A DNA stretch of 64,000 nucleotides, taken from positions 248,001 to 312,000 of the forward strand of contig CAWESU010000001.1 of NCBI GenBank assembly GCA_963811805.1, read 5' to 3'. The notes under the pieces were generated by a model. The model saw only the letters and a list, made by a program, of their open reading frames with translations, had not been told where the DNA came from and searched no databases. The position numbers and the translations under genes were made by a program. Origin of the DNA: DAHUXN01 sp963811805 (GTDB taxonomy: Bacteria; Acidobacteriota; Terriglobia; Acidiferrales; UBA7541). Shown here in pieces: positions 36,683-45,315 of this stretch; the first letter of the stretch is position 1, and each line of letters opens with the position of its first letter.

Positions 36683-36799
36683 TCAGCGCCCCATGCGCAA
36701 TACGCCGTAGCACACCAGCAGAGCGCCGCCGACAAACACCACGACATCCAGCGCACGGCGAAGAAATCTGCGGACTTGGTATTCTTGAATGTAGTTCAA
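36683..36799 (-). CDS. 38-residue single-span membrane peptide
   Basis: A short open frame with a basic N-terminal half (YQVRRFLRRALD), one hydrophobic helix (VVVFVGGALLVCYGVL) and a basic tail RMGR. The TTG start at 36797-36799 has GAGGGA six nt upstream, and the stop is 6 nt before the ATG of the hybrid kinase, so it is placed as the leader gene of that operon. A GTG start at 36832 is also in frame but lacks a ribosome site. Family not recognised. A single-span peptide next to an otherwise soluble kinase could anchor or regulate it; that is inference. Confidence 0.55.
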   Translation of the reverse strand: MNYIQEYQVRRFLRRALDVVVFVGGALLVCYGVLRMGR

Positions 36800-36909
36800 G
36801 CCAATTCCCTCGCGATGCTCTATGCACCGCACCTACCAAGAGACCGGAATCAGCAAAACGTCATGGAATTAAGCACTTGCACGGCAGGAACATCGTTCAC
36901 CTGGCTGCG

Positions 36910-36949
36910 AATTCCCACTCCGACAACCTTACCGTCCCGTATGGGAATT
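36910..36949. repeat. Inverted repeat AATTCCCA/TGGGAATT with 24-nt spacer
   Basis: Perfect 8-bp arms at 36910-36917 and 36942-36949, centred about 130 nt upstream of the membrane-peptide/kinase operon (minus strand). The arms could be half-sites of a transcription factor or form a hairpin. No good -35/-10 or -24/-12 pair could be anchored to it. Confidence 0.4.
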
Positions 36950-36981
36950 GTGCCAACAAAGGAAGGAGAGAATCCGATGGC

Positions 36982-37005
36982 GCGGCTCAAGCCAAACCGA
37001 GCCGC
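36982..37005 (-). terminator. Hairpin just after the sigma-54 regulator stop
   Basis: GCGGCTC and GAGCCGC form a 7-bp perfect stem with a 10-nt loop, 2 nt after the regulator's stop codon in the minus direction. The downstream sequence is not U-rich in that direction (TTTT is on the other side), so it may be an mRNA 3' end or an attenuating hairpin rather than a classic intrinsic terminator. Confidence 0.4.
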
Positions 37006-37007
37006 TT

Positions 37008-38444
37008 TTACGTTGACAGATTTTTTGGCTGAGCCTGAGACTGATACTGCTTCAATTTTCGATACAGCGTCGTCTTTCCAATGCCCAGTAGACGCGCCGC
37101 CATAAGCTTGTCGCCGGCAGCTTCATTCAAGGCGTGCAAAATAGCGCGGCGCTCCATCTCCTCGAGCGGCACGATTTCGTCCGAAGCGGGCGCAGGCTCC
37201 GTTGTGCTTGCATAGTGGAGATTCGAGGGCAGGTCACCGGAATGGAGGATGGGGCCCGAGCCCAGAGCCACAGCTCGCTCAATAGCGTTCTCCAGTTCCC
37301 GAATGTTTCCCGGCCAGTCATAAGAAGTCAAGCGGGCAATGGCGTCTTCCGCCAACACCGGAATGGGCCGCCCGGGGTCCGCGAACTTTTCCAAGAATGC
37401 CTGCACCAGCAGAGGAATGTCGCTCTTGCGTTCGCGCAGCGGTGGCAGCTTGATTTGCACCACGTTCAAACGAAAGAACAGATCCTTGCGGAAGGCATTT
37501 TCGCGCACCGCGGCATCCAGATCGCGGTTGGTTGCCGCAATGATGCGCACATTCACCGTCACCCGGTCGTTCGAGCCAACCGGCTTGACTTCGCGCTCCT
37601 GCAGCACCCGCAGGAGCTTCGCCTGCATGTCCGTCGGCAGATTGCCAATTTCGTCCAGGAAAAGCGTTCCGTTATCCGCGCTTTCGAAAACGCCCTGCTT
37701 GGTGTGCATGGCCCCTGTGAATGCGCCCTTCACGTAGCCGAAAAGCTCCGATTTGATGAGCGTGGGAACCAGCGCCGAACAGTCCAGCGGAACAAATGCC
37801 TTATGGCGCCGCACGCCGGAAAAATGAATCGAGCGCGCCACCAGCTCTTTGCCTGTCCCGCTCTCGCCCAGGATCAGCACCGGGTAGTTGTGCTGACTCA
37901 CTTTCTCAATCAGCTTGTAAACGCGCTGCATTTTCGGCGAAGTCCCGATCAGCTCCTTATAGCCGGGCCGCGTGCGCAGCTGTTCGCGCAGCACGCGATT
38001 TTCCTGATCGAGCTCCTGCTCGTGGATCAGCCGCTGCAGCTTGCGACGCAGCTCGTCGATGTGAAACGGTTTGGTGACGTAGTCCGTCGCTCCCAGTCGC
38101 GTAGCCTCGACCGCGGTCTGAATGGTGCCGTACTGCGTCAGCACCAACACCGCGACTTCCGGATAATGTTCGCGGATGCGTCGCAGCAACTCCAAACCGC
38201 CCAGCTCCGGAATCCGCAGATCCGTGATGACGATGTCCACGGGAATCTCGTCTAGCGTCTCCAGCGCCTGCTCCGTTGTGCCCGCCGTGTGAACATGCAG
38301 GCCCGCCTCCTTGGCGATGTCCGCGCAAAGCCGCAGCGCGGACTCTTCATCATCGACAATCAGTACAATGGCAACCTCCGGCCGTTCGGGGGCGAGCGGC
38401 TCGGACATTGCAGGAGTATTCGGCGTCTCAATCCCCGCTCTCAT
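37008..38444 (-). CDS. Sigma-54-dependent response regulator (NtrC family)
   Basis: A 478-residue regulator. Receiver domain with phospho-acceptor Asp75 (DIVITDLRIPELGG) and Lys in TKPF; AAA+ domain with Walker A GESGTGKE (residues 193-200), the sigma-54 contact loop GAFTGA (240-245), Walker B FLDEIGNLP and the arginine region of RLNVVQIKLPPLRER; a C-terminal Fis-type HTH (AARLLGIGKTTLYRKLKQY). GGAGGG 4 nt before the ATG fixes the start. It activates sigma-54 promoters after phosphorylation; the hybrid kinase downstream is the obvious candidate donor. Confidence 0.95.
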   Translation of the reverse strand: MRAGIETPNTPAMSEPLAPERPEVAIVLIVDDEESALRLCADIAKEAGLHVHTAGTTEQALETLDEIPVDIVITDLRIPELGGLELLRRIREHYPEVAVLVLTQYGTIQTAVEATRLGATDYVTKPFHIDELRRKLQRLIHEQELDQENRVLREQLRTRPGYKELIGTSPKMQRVYKLIEKVSQHNYPVLILGESGTGKELVARSIHFSGVRRHKAFVPLDCSALVPTLIKSELFGYVKGAFTGAMHTKQGVFESADNGTLFLDEIGNLPTDMQAKLLRVLQEREVKPVGSNDRVTVNVRIIAATNRDLDAAVRENAFRKDLFFRLNVVQIKLPPLRERKSDIPLLVQAFLEKFADPGRPIPVLAEDAIARLTSYDWPGNIRELENAIERAVALGSGPILHSGDLPSNLHYASTTEPAPASDEIVPLEEMERRAILHALNEAAGDKLMAARLLGIGKTTLYRKLKQYQSQAQPKNLST

Positions 38445-38876
38445 CTGACCCTCCGCCAGTTCCTTCCCGTTCGGCGAACTTTCTCACTTTAGGAGCAAGC
38501 TGCGACCAAATTTGCAAAAATCCCTAATTGGCGCACGGCCCACAGTTTGCAGCCCACATCCGGCATATGGAACCCAGAGGATGTGCCAGGATGGGAATCG
38601 CATACTATGCCATCCTCCTTAACTAATCAAGTAACTAGTTGTGTCTGTAATGACCTCCACACTTATACCGCCGAATCATTTCGGGAACGTCTCTTAACCT
38701 TGCGACGGGCAACACTCATCAGCGCCGATCGGGACTAGACAGTTCGGTTTATCCCTGCGTGAGAAAACGTCGGCAGCAGAGCTCAGCGCGGCCCGGGCAT
38801 AAAATGCTGCATGGCAAGCCCCGCGCGACAACGCAACCGCTTGGCTTTCCGCGGCCTGGCTGGTAGATTGAAACAA
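38445..38876. other. Intergenic region between two divergent sigma-54 regulators
   Basis: 432 nt without a credible gene. It must contain promoters for both regulators. An AT-richer patch near 38610-38640 has two AACTA direct repeats. I could not place a convincing -24/-12 sigma-54 promoter or a -35/-10 pair. Confidence 0.5.
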
Positions 38877-40277
38877 ATGTCCAGCCAGGCGACATTCTCG
38901 CACCGGGTTCTCATTGTCGAGGACGAAGAAAACGCCCGCAAAGGCTACGAGGCCCTTTTGCGCAAATGGGGCTGCGAAATCCTGGGCGTCGGCACCGGCG
39001 AAGACGGCATCGCCAAGTTCTCCGAATTTCAGCCCGCGGTGGTCCTCGCAGACGTGGAACTGCCAGGCATCGACGGCCTGGAACTTTTGCGTCAACTCCA
39101 TGAGACCGTGCCGGATACGCCGGTCATCATCATCACCGGCCGCGGCAGTGACGAGCGCGCCGTGCAAGCCATCGAAGCCGGCGCCTTCTGGTACATCGAA
39201 AAGCCTCTCAAGCCGCCGGTTCTGCGCTCCTTGCTTGACCGCGCCATGGGCAAAATCCGCGACCGCAGGGAAGTCGCCGCGCTCACTCGTCAACTGCGCG
39301 ACGCCGGACGTTTGGGCGAGATGGTCGGCACCTCGAAGACCATGCTCGACGTCATGCGGCAAGTCGAAACCGCCGCTCCATCCACCGCCTCCGTCCTCAT
39401 CACCGGGGAGACGGGAACCGGCAAAGAAATCGTCGCGCGCACCCTACACCAGCTCTCACCGCGCGCCAATCAGCCTTTCGTGGCCATCAACTGCGCCGCC
39501 ATCCCGGAATCCTTGATGGAAAGCGAAATCTTTGGCCATGAAAAGGGCGCCTTCACTGGCGCGGCGGAGCGCCGCCTGGGGTGCTTCGAGCTGGCCGACG
39601 GCGGCACGCTCTTGCTCGACGAAATCGGCGAAATGCCCGCACCCACGCAATCCAAACTCTTGCGCGTGCTCGAAGATCACAAGATCCGCCGCATCGGAAG
39701 CAAGGTCGAAACGCCCATCAATGTCCGCGTGCTCGCGGCAACCAACAAAGATCCGCAGTTGGCGGTCGCGCAAGGCCATTTGCGCCAGGACCTTTACTTC
39801 CGCCTCAACGTGTTTCAACTCCACCTCCCTCCTCTGCGCGAACACAAAGACGACTTGCCCGCCCTCGTCGAGCAGTTGCTGCGCGACGTGAATCAAAAGC
39901 ACCAGCGCCAAGTGCTCGGAGTCAATTCCGAAGTGATGGATCTATTCAAGGCTTATCCATGGCCGGGAAACGTGCGCGAGCTTCGCAACGTGCTCGAGCG
40001 CGCCGCCATCGCCGCCGATCATGGCTCGATTGGACGCCAGCACCTGCCGGAGGGCTTCGCCCGCGGGCCTGTCGCCAAAACCGACGAACTTTCCAGCCTG
40101 CGCTTCCCTCCGGGCACTACCGTCGAGGCCGCCGAGCGCGAATTGATCCTTCAAACGCTCCACGCCACTAATCAAAACAAGACGCGCGCGGCCGACCTGC
40201 TGGGCATCAGTTTGAAGACGCTGCACAATAAATTGAAGGAGTACGAAGCTTCGCGGAAAAATGTCCTTAAGTCTTAA
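38877..40277 (+). CDS. Sigma-54-dependent response regulator (NtrC family)
   Basis: A 466-residue regulator: receiver with acidic pair in VLIVEDEENAR, phospho-acceptor Asp59 (VVLADVELPGIDG) and Lys in EKPL; AAA+ domain with Walker A GETGTGKE, GAFTGA at 224-229, LLLDEIGEMP, RVLAATNKD and RLNVFQLHLPPLREH; C-terminal HTH with AADLLGISLKTLHNKLKEY. The chosen ATG begins MSSQATFSHRV; an upstream in-frame ATG at 38811 would add 22 residues without a receiver function. Its end overlaps the kinase gene by 17 nt. Confidence 0.95.
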   Translation: MSSQATFSHRVLIVEDEENARKGYEALLRKWGCEILGVGTGEDGIAKFSEFQPAVVLADVELPGIDGLELLRQLHETVPDTPVIIITGRGSDERAVQAIEAGAFWYIEKPLKPPVLRSLLDRAMGKIRDRREVAALTRQLRDAGRLGEMVGTSKTMLDVMRQVETAAPSTASVLITGETGTGKEIVARTLHQLSPRANQPFVAINCAAIPESLMESEIFGHEKGAFTGAAERRLGCFELADGGTLLLDEIGEMPAPTQSKLLRVLEDHKIRRIGSKVETPINVRVLAATNKDPQLAVAQGHLRQDLYFRLNVFQLHLPPLREHKDDLPALVEQLLRDVNQKHQRQVLGVNSEVMDLFKAYPWPGNVRELRNVLERAAIAADHGSIGRQHLPEGFARGPVAKTDELSSLRFPPGTTVEAAERELILQTLHATNQNKTRAADLLGISLKTLHNKLKEYEASRKNVLKS

Positions 40278-42162
40278 AAATAAGTTTACTTTGGCCACCG
40301 CCTCGTTGGTGCTGTTGGTCGTGGCGCTCATCTCGGGTCTGTATGTAGCGCAGCTCACGCGCCAGGTCATTGCTCAGGCGAACGACCGTTCGCAATTCGT
40401 CTTGCAGCAGGTTTTCGCCGCTGCTCACGAAGCGCTGAGCGAAGCCGCGGCTGATGGTGCCGCTCCCGCTTCATCCACTCCCGATGACATTCACGCATAC
40501 GTCCAGCAAACCCTCTCCCAAAGCCCGGGCCTCTCCGCGCTGATCGAATCAGACATGAGCTTCTCCAAATCCCTTTATGAAATCACCATCACCGATCGCG
40601 GTGGCGTTGCTCTTGTTTCGAGCGACCCTTCCCTGCCCGGCAAACAGATCGGCCCGCGCCCCAGTCTTTCGGACCTGGTTCACGCTCCCTTCGCTCAGCA
40701 GATTCGCATTCTGAACGGCCCTCCGCGCGTCTACGAAGTGACTCTGCCGTTCGACATTAACGCCCAGCCCTTTGGCGACATTCACGTCGCGCTTTCCTCC
40801 GCTCTTCTCCGCGACGAAATTTGGCCCGGCCTCCGTTCTGCGGCCTGGGTGGCCCTCGCCGCGGTAATTCTTTCCACTCTCTTTACGGCATTCGTCAGCC
40901 AGATCGCGCTCGCGCCTCTGTCGCGCATCTCCGCCCAACTGGACCGCATCTCCGCCGGAGAATTTGACCTCGAGCCGGTCACCAAAGCCGGCGAGCTGGG
41001 CCAGGTGTCCAACAAGATCAGCCGCATCGGCCAGCAATTGCGTGACGTCCGCGAGATTTTCAGCACTTTGCGCGAAAACATGAATCAGATCATGTCCGGT
41101 CTCGAGGACGGACTCCTGCTTTTCAACGTCGAAGGCCGCGCCGTGCTTGTCAGCCCCTCCGCTGAAAAATTCCTGGACGTCGGCTCGGAGAATCTCCTCG
41201 GCCGGAAAATCGAGGAAATTTTTCCCGCCGACCATCCTCTCGCTCAGGCTTTGCATATTGAACGATCCGGCGACTCGGCGCACGCCATCGAGCAGGTCGA
41301 AGTCGAAATTTCCGGCGAGCGCGGGCCCCGCCGCGTCGGCGCCAGCATCCAGCCCATTCAAGAGAACGGCACGCGCATGGGCATGCTGGTCACCCTGCGC
41401 GATCTCGAATCCATGGAGCGCATCGGCTCTCAGTTGCGCGTCTCCGAGCGGCTCGCTGCCCTTGGCCGCGTCACTGCCGGAGTCGCCCACGAAGTGAAAA
41501 ATCCCCTCAACTCCATGCGTGTTTGGCTCGAAGTCTTGAAGGGAAACTTACCGGCCGACGCCGAAACGCAGCAAGCCGCAAAGATGCTAGACTCGGAAAT
41601 CGACCGCTTGGACCGCGTGGTAAAAACGTTCCTCGAGTTCAGCCGTCCCGTGCAATTGGAGTACGAGGAAGTTGGACTGCCAAAGCTGATCGATAACGTG
41701 CTGGCCATGGCCAAACCGGCCATCGATCGCGCGCGCATCGAGCTGCAAAAGGAAATTCCCGCGTCGTTTCCGCCTATGGAACTCGATCAGCGGCTCATCG
41801 AGCAAGCTGTGCTCAACTTGGTTCTGAATGCCTGCCAATCGATGGGCCCCGGCGGCCGCCTTTCCGTCAGCCTGCGCCGCTTGGCCGATGTAGCCGAAAT
41901 TCGCGTCGGCGACACCGGCCCCGGAATCTCCCCGGAAAATCGCGCCAAGATTTTTCAGCTTTTCTTTACCACTCGCAAAGGCGGCACCGGCTTGGGGCTT
42001 GCGAACACATTTCGATTTGTGCAGCTGCACAATGGTTCGATAGAATTTGACACGGAGGTTGGACGCGGTACCACGTTCCGGATTGAGCTTCCGCTGGTCC
42101 GGGTCACTCCCGTCCCAGGGTCCTACCGGGACTACGGGGAGCCATTCGCAAAGCCGGCATAA
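40261..42162 (+). CDS. Membrane sensor histidine kinase
   Basis: A 633-residue kinase: N-terminal helix (ASLVLLVVALISGLYVAQL), a periplasmic sensor of about 170 residues, a second helix (AWVALAAVILSTLFTAFVSQ), HAMP linker (LAPLSRISAQLDRISAGEFD), PAS domain (residues about 275-390), HisKA with H-box GVAHEVKNPLNSMR (His410) and HATPase_c (NLVLNACQSMG, GDTGPGISPENR, GGTGLGLANTFRF). The start overlaps the end of the regulator by 17 nt, so the pair is translationally coupled. Signal unknown. Confidence 0.93.
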   Translation: MSLSLKNKFTLATASLVLLVVALISGLYVAQLTRQVIAQANDRSQFVLQQVFAAAHEALSEAAADGAAPASSTPDDIHAYVQQTLSQSPGLSALIESDMSFSKSLYEITITDRGGVALVSSDPSLPGKQIGPRPSLSDLVHAPFAQQIRILNGPPRVYEVTLPFDINAQPFGDIHVALSSALLRDEIWPGLRSAAWVALAAVILSTLFTAFVSQIALAPLSRISAQLDRISAGEFDLEPVTKAGELGQVSNKISRIGQQLRDVREIFSTLRENMNQIMSGLEDGLLLFNVEGRAVLVSPSAEKFLDVGSENLLGRKIEEIFPADHPLAQALHIERSGDSAHAIEQVEVEISGERGPRRVGASIQPIQENGTRMGMLVTLRDLESMERIGSQLRVSERLAALGRVTAGVAHEVKNPLNSMRVWLEVLKGNLPADAETQQAAKMLDSEIDRLDRVVKTFLEFSRPVQLEYEEVGLPKLIDNVLAMAKPAIDRARIELQKEIPASFPPMELDQRLIEQAVLNLVLNACQSMGPGGRLSVSLRRLADVAEIRVGDTGPGISPENRAKIFQLFFTTRKGGTGLGLANTFRFVQLHNGSIEFDTEVGRGTTFRIELPLVRVTPVPGSYRDYGEPFAKPA

Positions 42163-42191
42163 TCGAAAAGGGAAATTTAAGTATTTATCTC

Positions 42192-42806
42192 ATGGCAAGA
42201 CCAGACTCAACCCGTCCTCGAATCTGGCCCATGCGACGAATGCTGAAGCGGCCTGCATTCGCTATCAGCATGTGTGTCGTCGCGGCGTCGCTGTCGCTCT
42301 GCTGCTCTGGCTGCTCCCATCACAACGTCCAGGCAGCCGCGCCGTTAAGCGTTCCGCCCGTTCCGCCCGCGCCGATTCCGTCGCAGGACACCACTAAATC
42401 GCCGGCTTCGATTCCCGCCCCGTCTACGCCCGCTCCGGCGAATCCGGTCTCAGGAACTCCGCCGGCCCTCAATCCCAAACCCGACTCGCCCAAGCGCCCG
42501 GTAACCACAGCTCCTCCGCCATCGGAAGCCGAGCGTCCCGCCGCTCCACAAATCTCCCCGCAGATCTCCCCGTCCGATCAATCGCAGCTTCAACAGCAGG
42601 CCAACCAGTACGTCGCAACTGCCCAGCAGAACCTGCACCATGCCGACGGCCGCGATCTCAACGCCAATCAAAAAGACATGGTCGATAAAATTCGCGGCTT
42701 CCTCGATCAGGCGCAGCACGCTATACAAGCTTCGGATTGGGAAAGCGCCAAGAATTTTTCCCAGAAGGCCTATCTGCTCTCCCTCGACCTGCTCAAAACT
42801 CTCTAA
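42192..42806 (+). CDS. Proline-rich putative lipoprotein
   Basis: A 204-residue protein with an N-terminal hydrophobic stretch ending in a lipobox-like LCCSGC (about residues 36-41), a long Pro/Ala/Ser linker (residues about 48-125) and a helical C-terminus (ANQYVATAQQNLHHADGRDL, DKIRGFLDQAQHAIQASDWE). The helical part resembles small stalk domains found in cell-envelope lipoproteins. It follows the kinase by 29 nt and may belong to that operon. No family recognised; an alternative start at 42231 (MRRMLKR) is possible. Confidence 0.7.
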   Translation: MARPDSTRPRIWPMRRMLKRPAFAISMCVVAASLSLCCSGCSHHNVQAAAPLSVPPVPPAPIPSQDTTKSPASIPAPSTPAPANPVSGTPPALNPKPDSPKRPVTTAPPPSEAERPAAPQISPQISPSDQSQLQQQANQYVATAQQNLHHADGRDLNANQKDMVDKIRGFLDQAQHAIQASDWESAKNFSQKAYLLSLDLLKTL

Positions 42807-42850
42807 TTGCCCCGCATCTTCCCGCGCGCATTTACTGGTAAAATCTCAGC

Positions 42851-44017
42851 ATGAAGAGTTACGACACGCTCATCGTCGGCGGCGGCATCATCGGCGCGGC
42901 CCTCGCGTTCGAACTCGCCCGCCTGCATCAGTCCGTGCTCGTGCTCGACCGTCAGGAGCCCGGCCACGAGGCATCTTGGGCCGCCGCCGGAACCATTTCG
43001 CCCGCTCCCGATCAGGAAGCCGCCGGCATAGCCGCTCTTGGCTGCCAAAGCTACCGCCTCTATCCCGATTTTGTCTCCGCCATCGAAGCCGCCACCGGCC
43101 AGTCCGCGGGCTTCCATACCAATGGCGCGTTCGAGCTTTTCTTTGAATCAAACGCCGAAGCCCAGCGCGACCAGCGCCTCAAACAAGTCCGCGACGCAGG
43201 CGTCGCCGCCGAATCCATTTCCCTTGCCGAAGCCAGACGCCGCGAGCCTGCGATTGGCCCCTCCGTGCGCGCCGTACTTTGGATCGCCGACGAAGCTCAC
43301 CTCGACCCGCGCATGCTTACGCGCGCGACCCTCGCCGCCGCCGAGCGCGTCGGCGCGGAAATTCGCGCCAACACCGAAGCTATCTCCGTAATCACCCGCG
43401 ACAGCCAATGCGACGGCGTCCTCGCCGTGCGCACCGAAACGCATCGCGCCGCCGAATCGCGCGTGCGCACAGCCGAAAAAATCGCCGCGCGCAACGTCGT
43501 CGTCGCCGCGGGCTGGCGCTCCAAGGAAATCGGCGGTGCGGAATCCTGGGCTCCCGCCGCGCCCGTGCGAGGCCAAATGGTCGCCTTTGGCCGCGTCCCC
43601 GGCGCGCCGCGCACCATCCTTCGCTGCGAACGCGGCTACATGGCCCCACGCGAAGACGGCCGCATCGTCGCCGGCAGCACTCTCGAGCCCGGCGCGCTCG
43701 ACAAGCATCCCAGCGCCGCCGGCCTGCGAAAAATCCTCGCCGCCGCCACCGACATGGCACCCGCGCTCGCCGACGCGCCCGTACTCGAAACCTGGGCCGG
43801 CATTCGTCCCGACTCGCCCGACCATCTCCCCATCATCGGCGCCACCGACGTCGCAGGCCTCTTCATCGCCACCGGCCACTATCGCAACGGCATGCTCCTC
43901 GCGCCCGCCACGGCAAAATATCTCGCGGAATGGGTCGTCGAAGGACGCGCTTCGAAATATTTGGAGCCGTTCAGTCCTATGCGGTTCGCAGCCGCATCGC
44001 GCGGCGTCAATCCGTAG
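42851..44017 (+). CDS. thiO: Glycine oxidase ThiO
   Basis: A 388-residue FAD enzyme of the DAO family. FAD-binding LIVGGGIIGAALAFELARL at the N-terminus, SWAAAGTISPA (typical of ThiO), RGQMVAF and YMAPREDGRIVAGST in the substrate domain, and the C-terminal WAGIRPDSPDHLPIIGAT with GLFIATGHYRNGM. ThiO oxidises glycine to iminoglycine for the thiazole half of thiamine. No other thiamine gene or TPP riboswitch is in the window, so related sarcosine- or glycine-oxidase activity remains possible. Confidence 0.85.
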   Translation: MKSYDTLIVGGGIIGAALAFELARLHQSVLVLDRQEPGHEASWAAAGTISPAPDQEAAGIAALGCQSYRLYPDFVSAIEAATGQSAGFHTNGAFELFFESNAEAQRDQRLKQVRDAGVAAESISLAEARRREPAIGPSVRAVLWIADEAHLDPRMLTRATLAAAERVGAEIRANTEAISVITRDSQCDGVLAVRTETHRAAESRVRTAEKIAARNVVVAAGWRSKEIGGAESWAPAAPVRGQMVAFGRVPGAPRTILRCERGYMAPREDGRIVAGSTLEPGALDKHPSAAGLRKILAAATDMAPALADAPVLETWAGIRPDSPDHLPIIGATDVAGLFIATGHYRNGMLLAPATAKYLAEWVVEGRASKYLEPFSPMRFAAASRGVNP

Positions 44018-44032
44018 AAACTTTGGGGAAAC

Positions 44033-44911
44033 TTAGTGCGGGATAATGCCGCTCTGTGCTTGCCGGAGCGGCGGGCCTGCCAGCGTCGACGCCTGCCCGG
44101 GGCTCGTGAAATTTATCTTCGCGGAAAGCAGATAAAGCGGGCGATTCAATATCACGTCTAGCGTGGTCCCGCGCGGAAGCTCTACGTCCGGACGGTTAAG
44201 ATGCGCCGTAATCAGTCCGGCCACCGCGCCAACGCCCGCGCCAACGCCCGCTCCAACTCCCGCCCCGGTTACGCTGCGAGCAGCAATTCCGCCAACGCCC
44301 GCTCCAATCGCTGTGCCTTCCACAACCGTGTTCGCGTCGCCCGCTCGGTTCTTGTCCGCCTGGATCGTGCCCTCTCGATCCACCGTTTCCTTGCCGCCCG
44401 TGCCCGCATCGGTCGGCACCGCGTTGAACTGCGCTTCGTAGCCATTCGGAAGAATCAGGTTATCGAGCCTGATGGAAATCTCGGCTTGCCCGTGGCTCTT
44501 CCCGCGCTTCAATTCCGTCACTTTTCCGCTCACATACGAGCCCGCCGGAATCACAATCCGCTCGTTGACCAAAATCGGGAAAAGCGTCTCCAGATAAACG
44601 GCATCGCCCACCTGCGCGCTGCGCGTCGAAACCGCGTTGTGTAACACCAGCGGCAGCCGTGTGCCCGTCGGAACTTGAATGTATTTCGCGGATTGAGCCG
44701 CCGTCGCGGGCGGCGTGCTTTTCAGTTCTGGATTTGTGGCGCTCGCCGTCGCCGGAGCCGCCGTTGCAGCCGCGCTCCCGGACGATTGTTGAGACGATTG
44801 CTGCGCCGGAGGAGGCACCGATTGCGCGCGCGCGAACGGCGCTGCAACCCACACTACCATCCACCCTACGATGTAAGTCACTGCGAGTCTCGCGGCCGCG
44901 TAGAATTTCAT
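44033..44911 (-). CDS. Exported VirB10/TrbI-like protein with glycine zipper
   Basis: A 292-residue protein: a signal/anchor helix near residue 15-30, a Ser/Ala/Pro-rich linker, a beta-rich domain matching the TrbI/VirB10-like fold (IQVPTGTRLPLVLHNAVSTR, IPAGSYVSGKVTELKRG, IRLDNLILPNGYEAQF), then a glycine-zipper GAGVGAGVGAGVGAVAGLIT near residue 230. No other conjugation or type IV secretion gene is nearby, so this is probably a stand-alone envelope protein. The ATG at 44909-44911 has GAGGTG upstream; a longer reading to 44989 is less likely. Confidence 0.75.
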   Translation of the reverse strand: MKFYAAARLAVTYIVGWMVVWVAAPFARAQSVPPPAQQSSQQSSGSAAATAAPATASATNPELKSTPPATAAQSAKYIQVPTGTRLPLVLHNAVSTRSAQVGDAVYLETLFPILVNERIVIPAGSYVSGKVTELKRGKSHGQAEISIRLDNLILPNGYEAQFNAVPTDAGTGGKETVDREGTIQADKNRAGDANTVVEGTAIGAGVGGIAARSVTGAGVGAGVGAGVGAVAGLITAHLNRPDVELPRGTTLDVILNRPLYLLSAKINFTSPGQASTLAGPPLRQAQSGIIPH

Positions 44912-45085
44912 TCGGCACCTCGCAAGCACATGCCAATCCGATGTTCCAGGCTCACTAAAAGGATGCTCCCGCCCCCGCAGCCCTGTCAATACGCGCCGCG
45001 TCCGCGGTTTGACTCGCGCCCCACCCGCGCTTACTCTGTTTTCACCGGCCCGTGAAGAATCACGCGCTGCGCAGGAGGATTTTGC

Positions 45086-45286
45086 ATGGCCAATCTCGCT
45101 CTCGTTTACGGAATGCGATTATTTCCCGCCACGGACTTGGCTTCCGTCGGCGAAGCCACTGTTCAGCTCAAGGACGGCCGCAACGGCCACATCACCATGC
45201 ACCTCATTGAAGGAAGCAAGGAACAGATCGAGCAAGCCCTCAAGCAGTCGCTCGACGCCTTCTTCGATTTGTATCCGGAAATTTGA
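45086..45286 (+). CDS. Small conserved-looking protein of unknown function
   Basis: A 66-residue soluble protein with AGGAGG 6-7 nt upstream of its ATG, a strong ribosome site. It has an alternating pattern (LALVYGMRLFPATDL, QLKDGRNGHITMHLIEG) ending in a helix SKEQIEQALKQSLDAFFDLY. Codon use matches neighbours. I do not recognise a family. Confidence 0.65.
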   Translation: MANLALVYGMRLFPATDLASVGEATVQLKDGRNGHITMHLIEGSKEQIEQALKQSLDAFFDLYPEI

Positions 45287-45315
45287 TTCAGAAACGCTGC
45301 TGCGTTCCCATCGCG

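Noticed and set aside
36935..36960. TTGGCAC element as a sigma-54 -24 box on the minus strand
   Set aside because: The -12 half reads CCAT instead of TTGC, so only half the promoter is present.
36977..37105. Short rightward frame with GGAAGGAG before ATG 36977
   Set aside because: Most of it is antisense to the sigma-54 regulator C-terminus, and the hairpin at 36982-37005 lies in it; no protein pattern.
38480..38560. Sigma-54 promoter-like sequence in the gap between regulators
   Set aside because: The TTGGTCGCAGCTTGC-type match on the minus strand has GG to GC spacing of 9 instead of 10.
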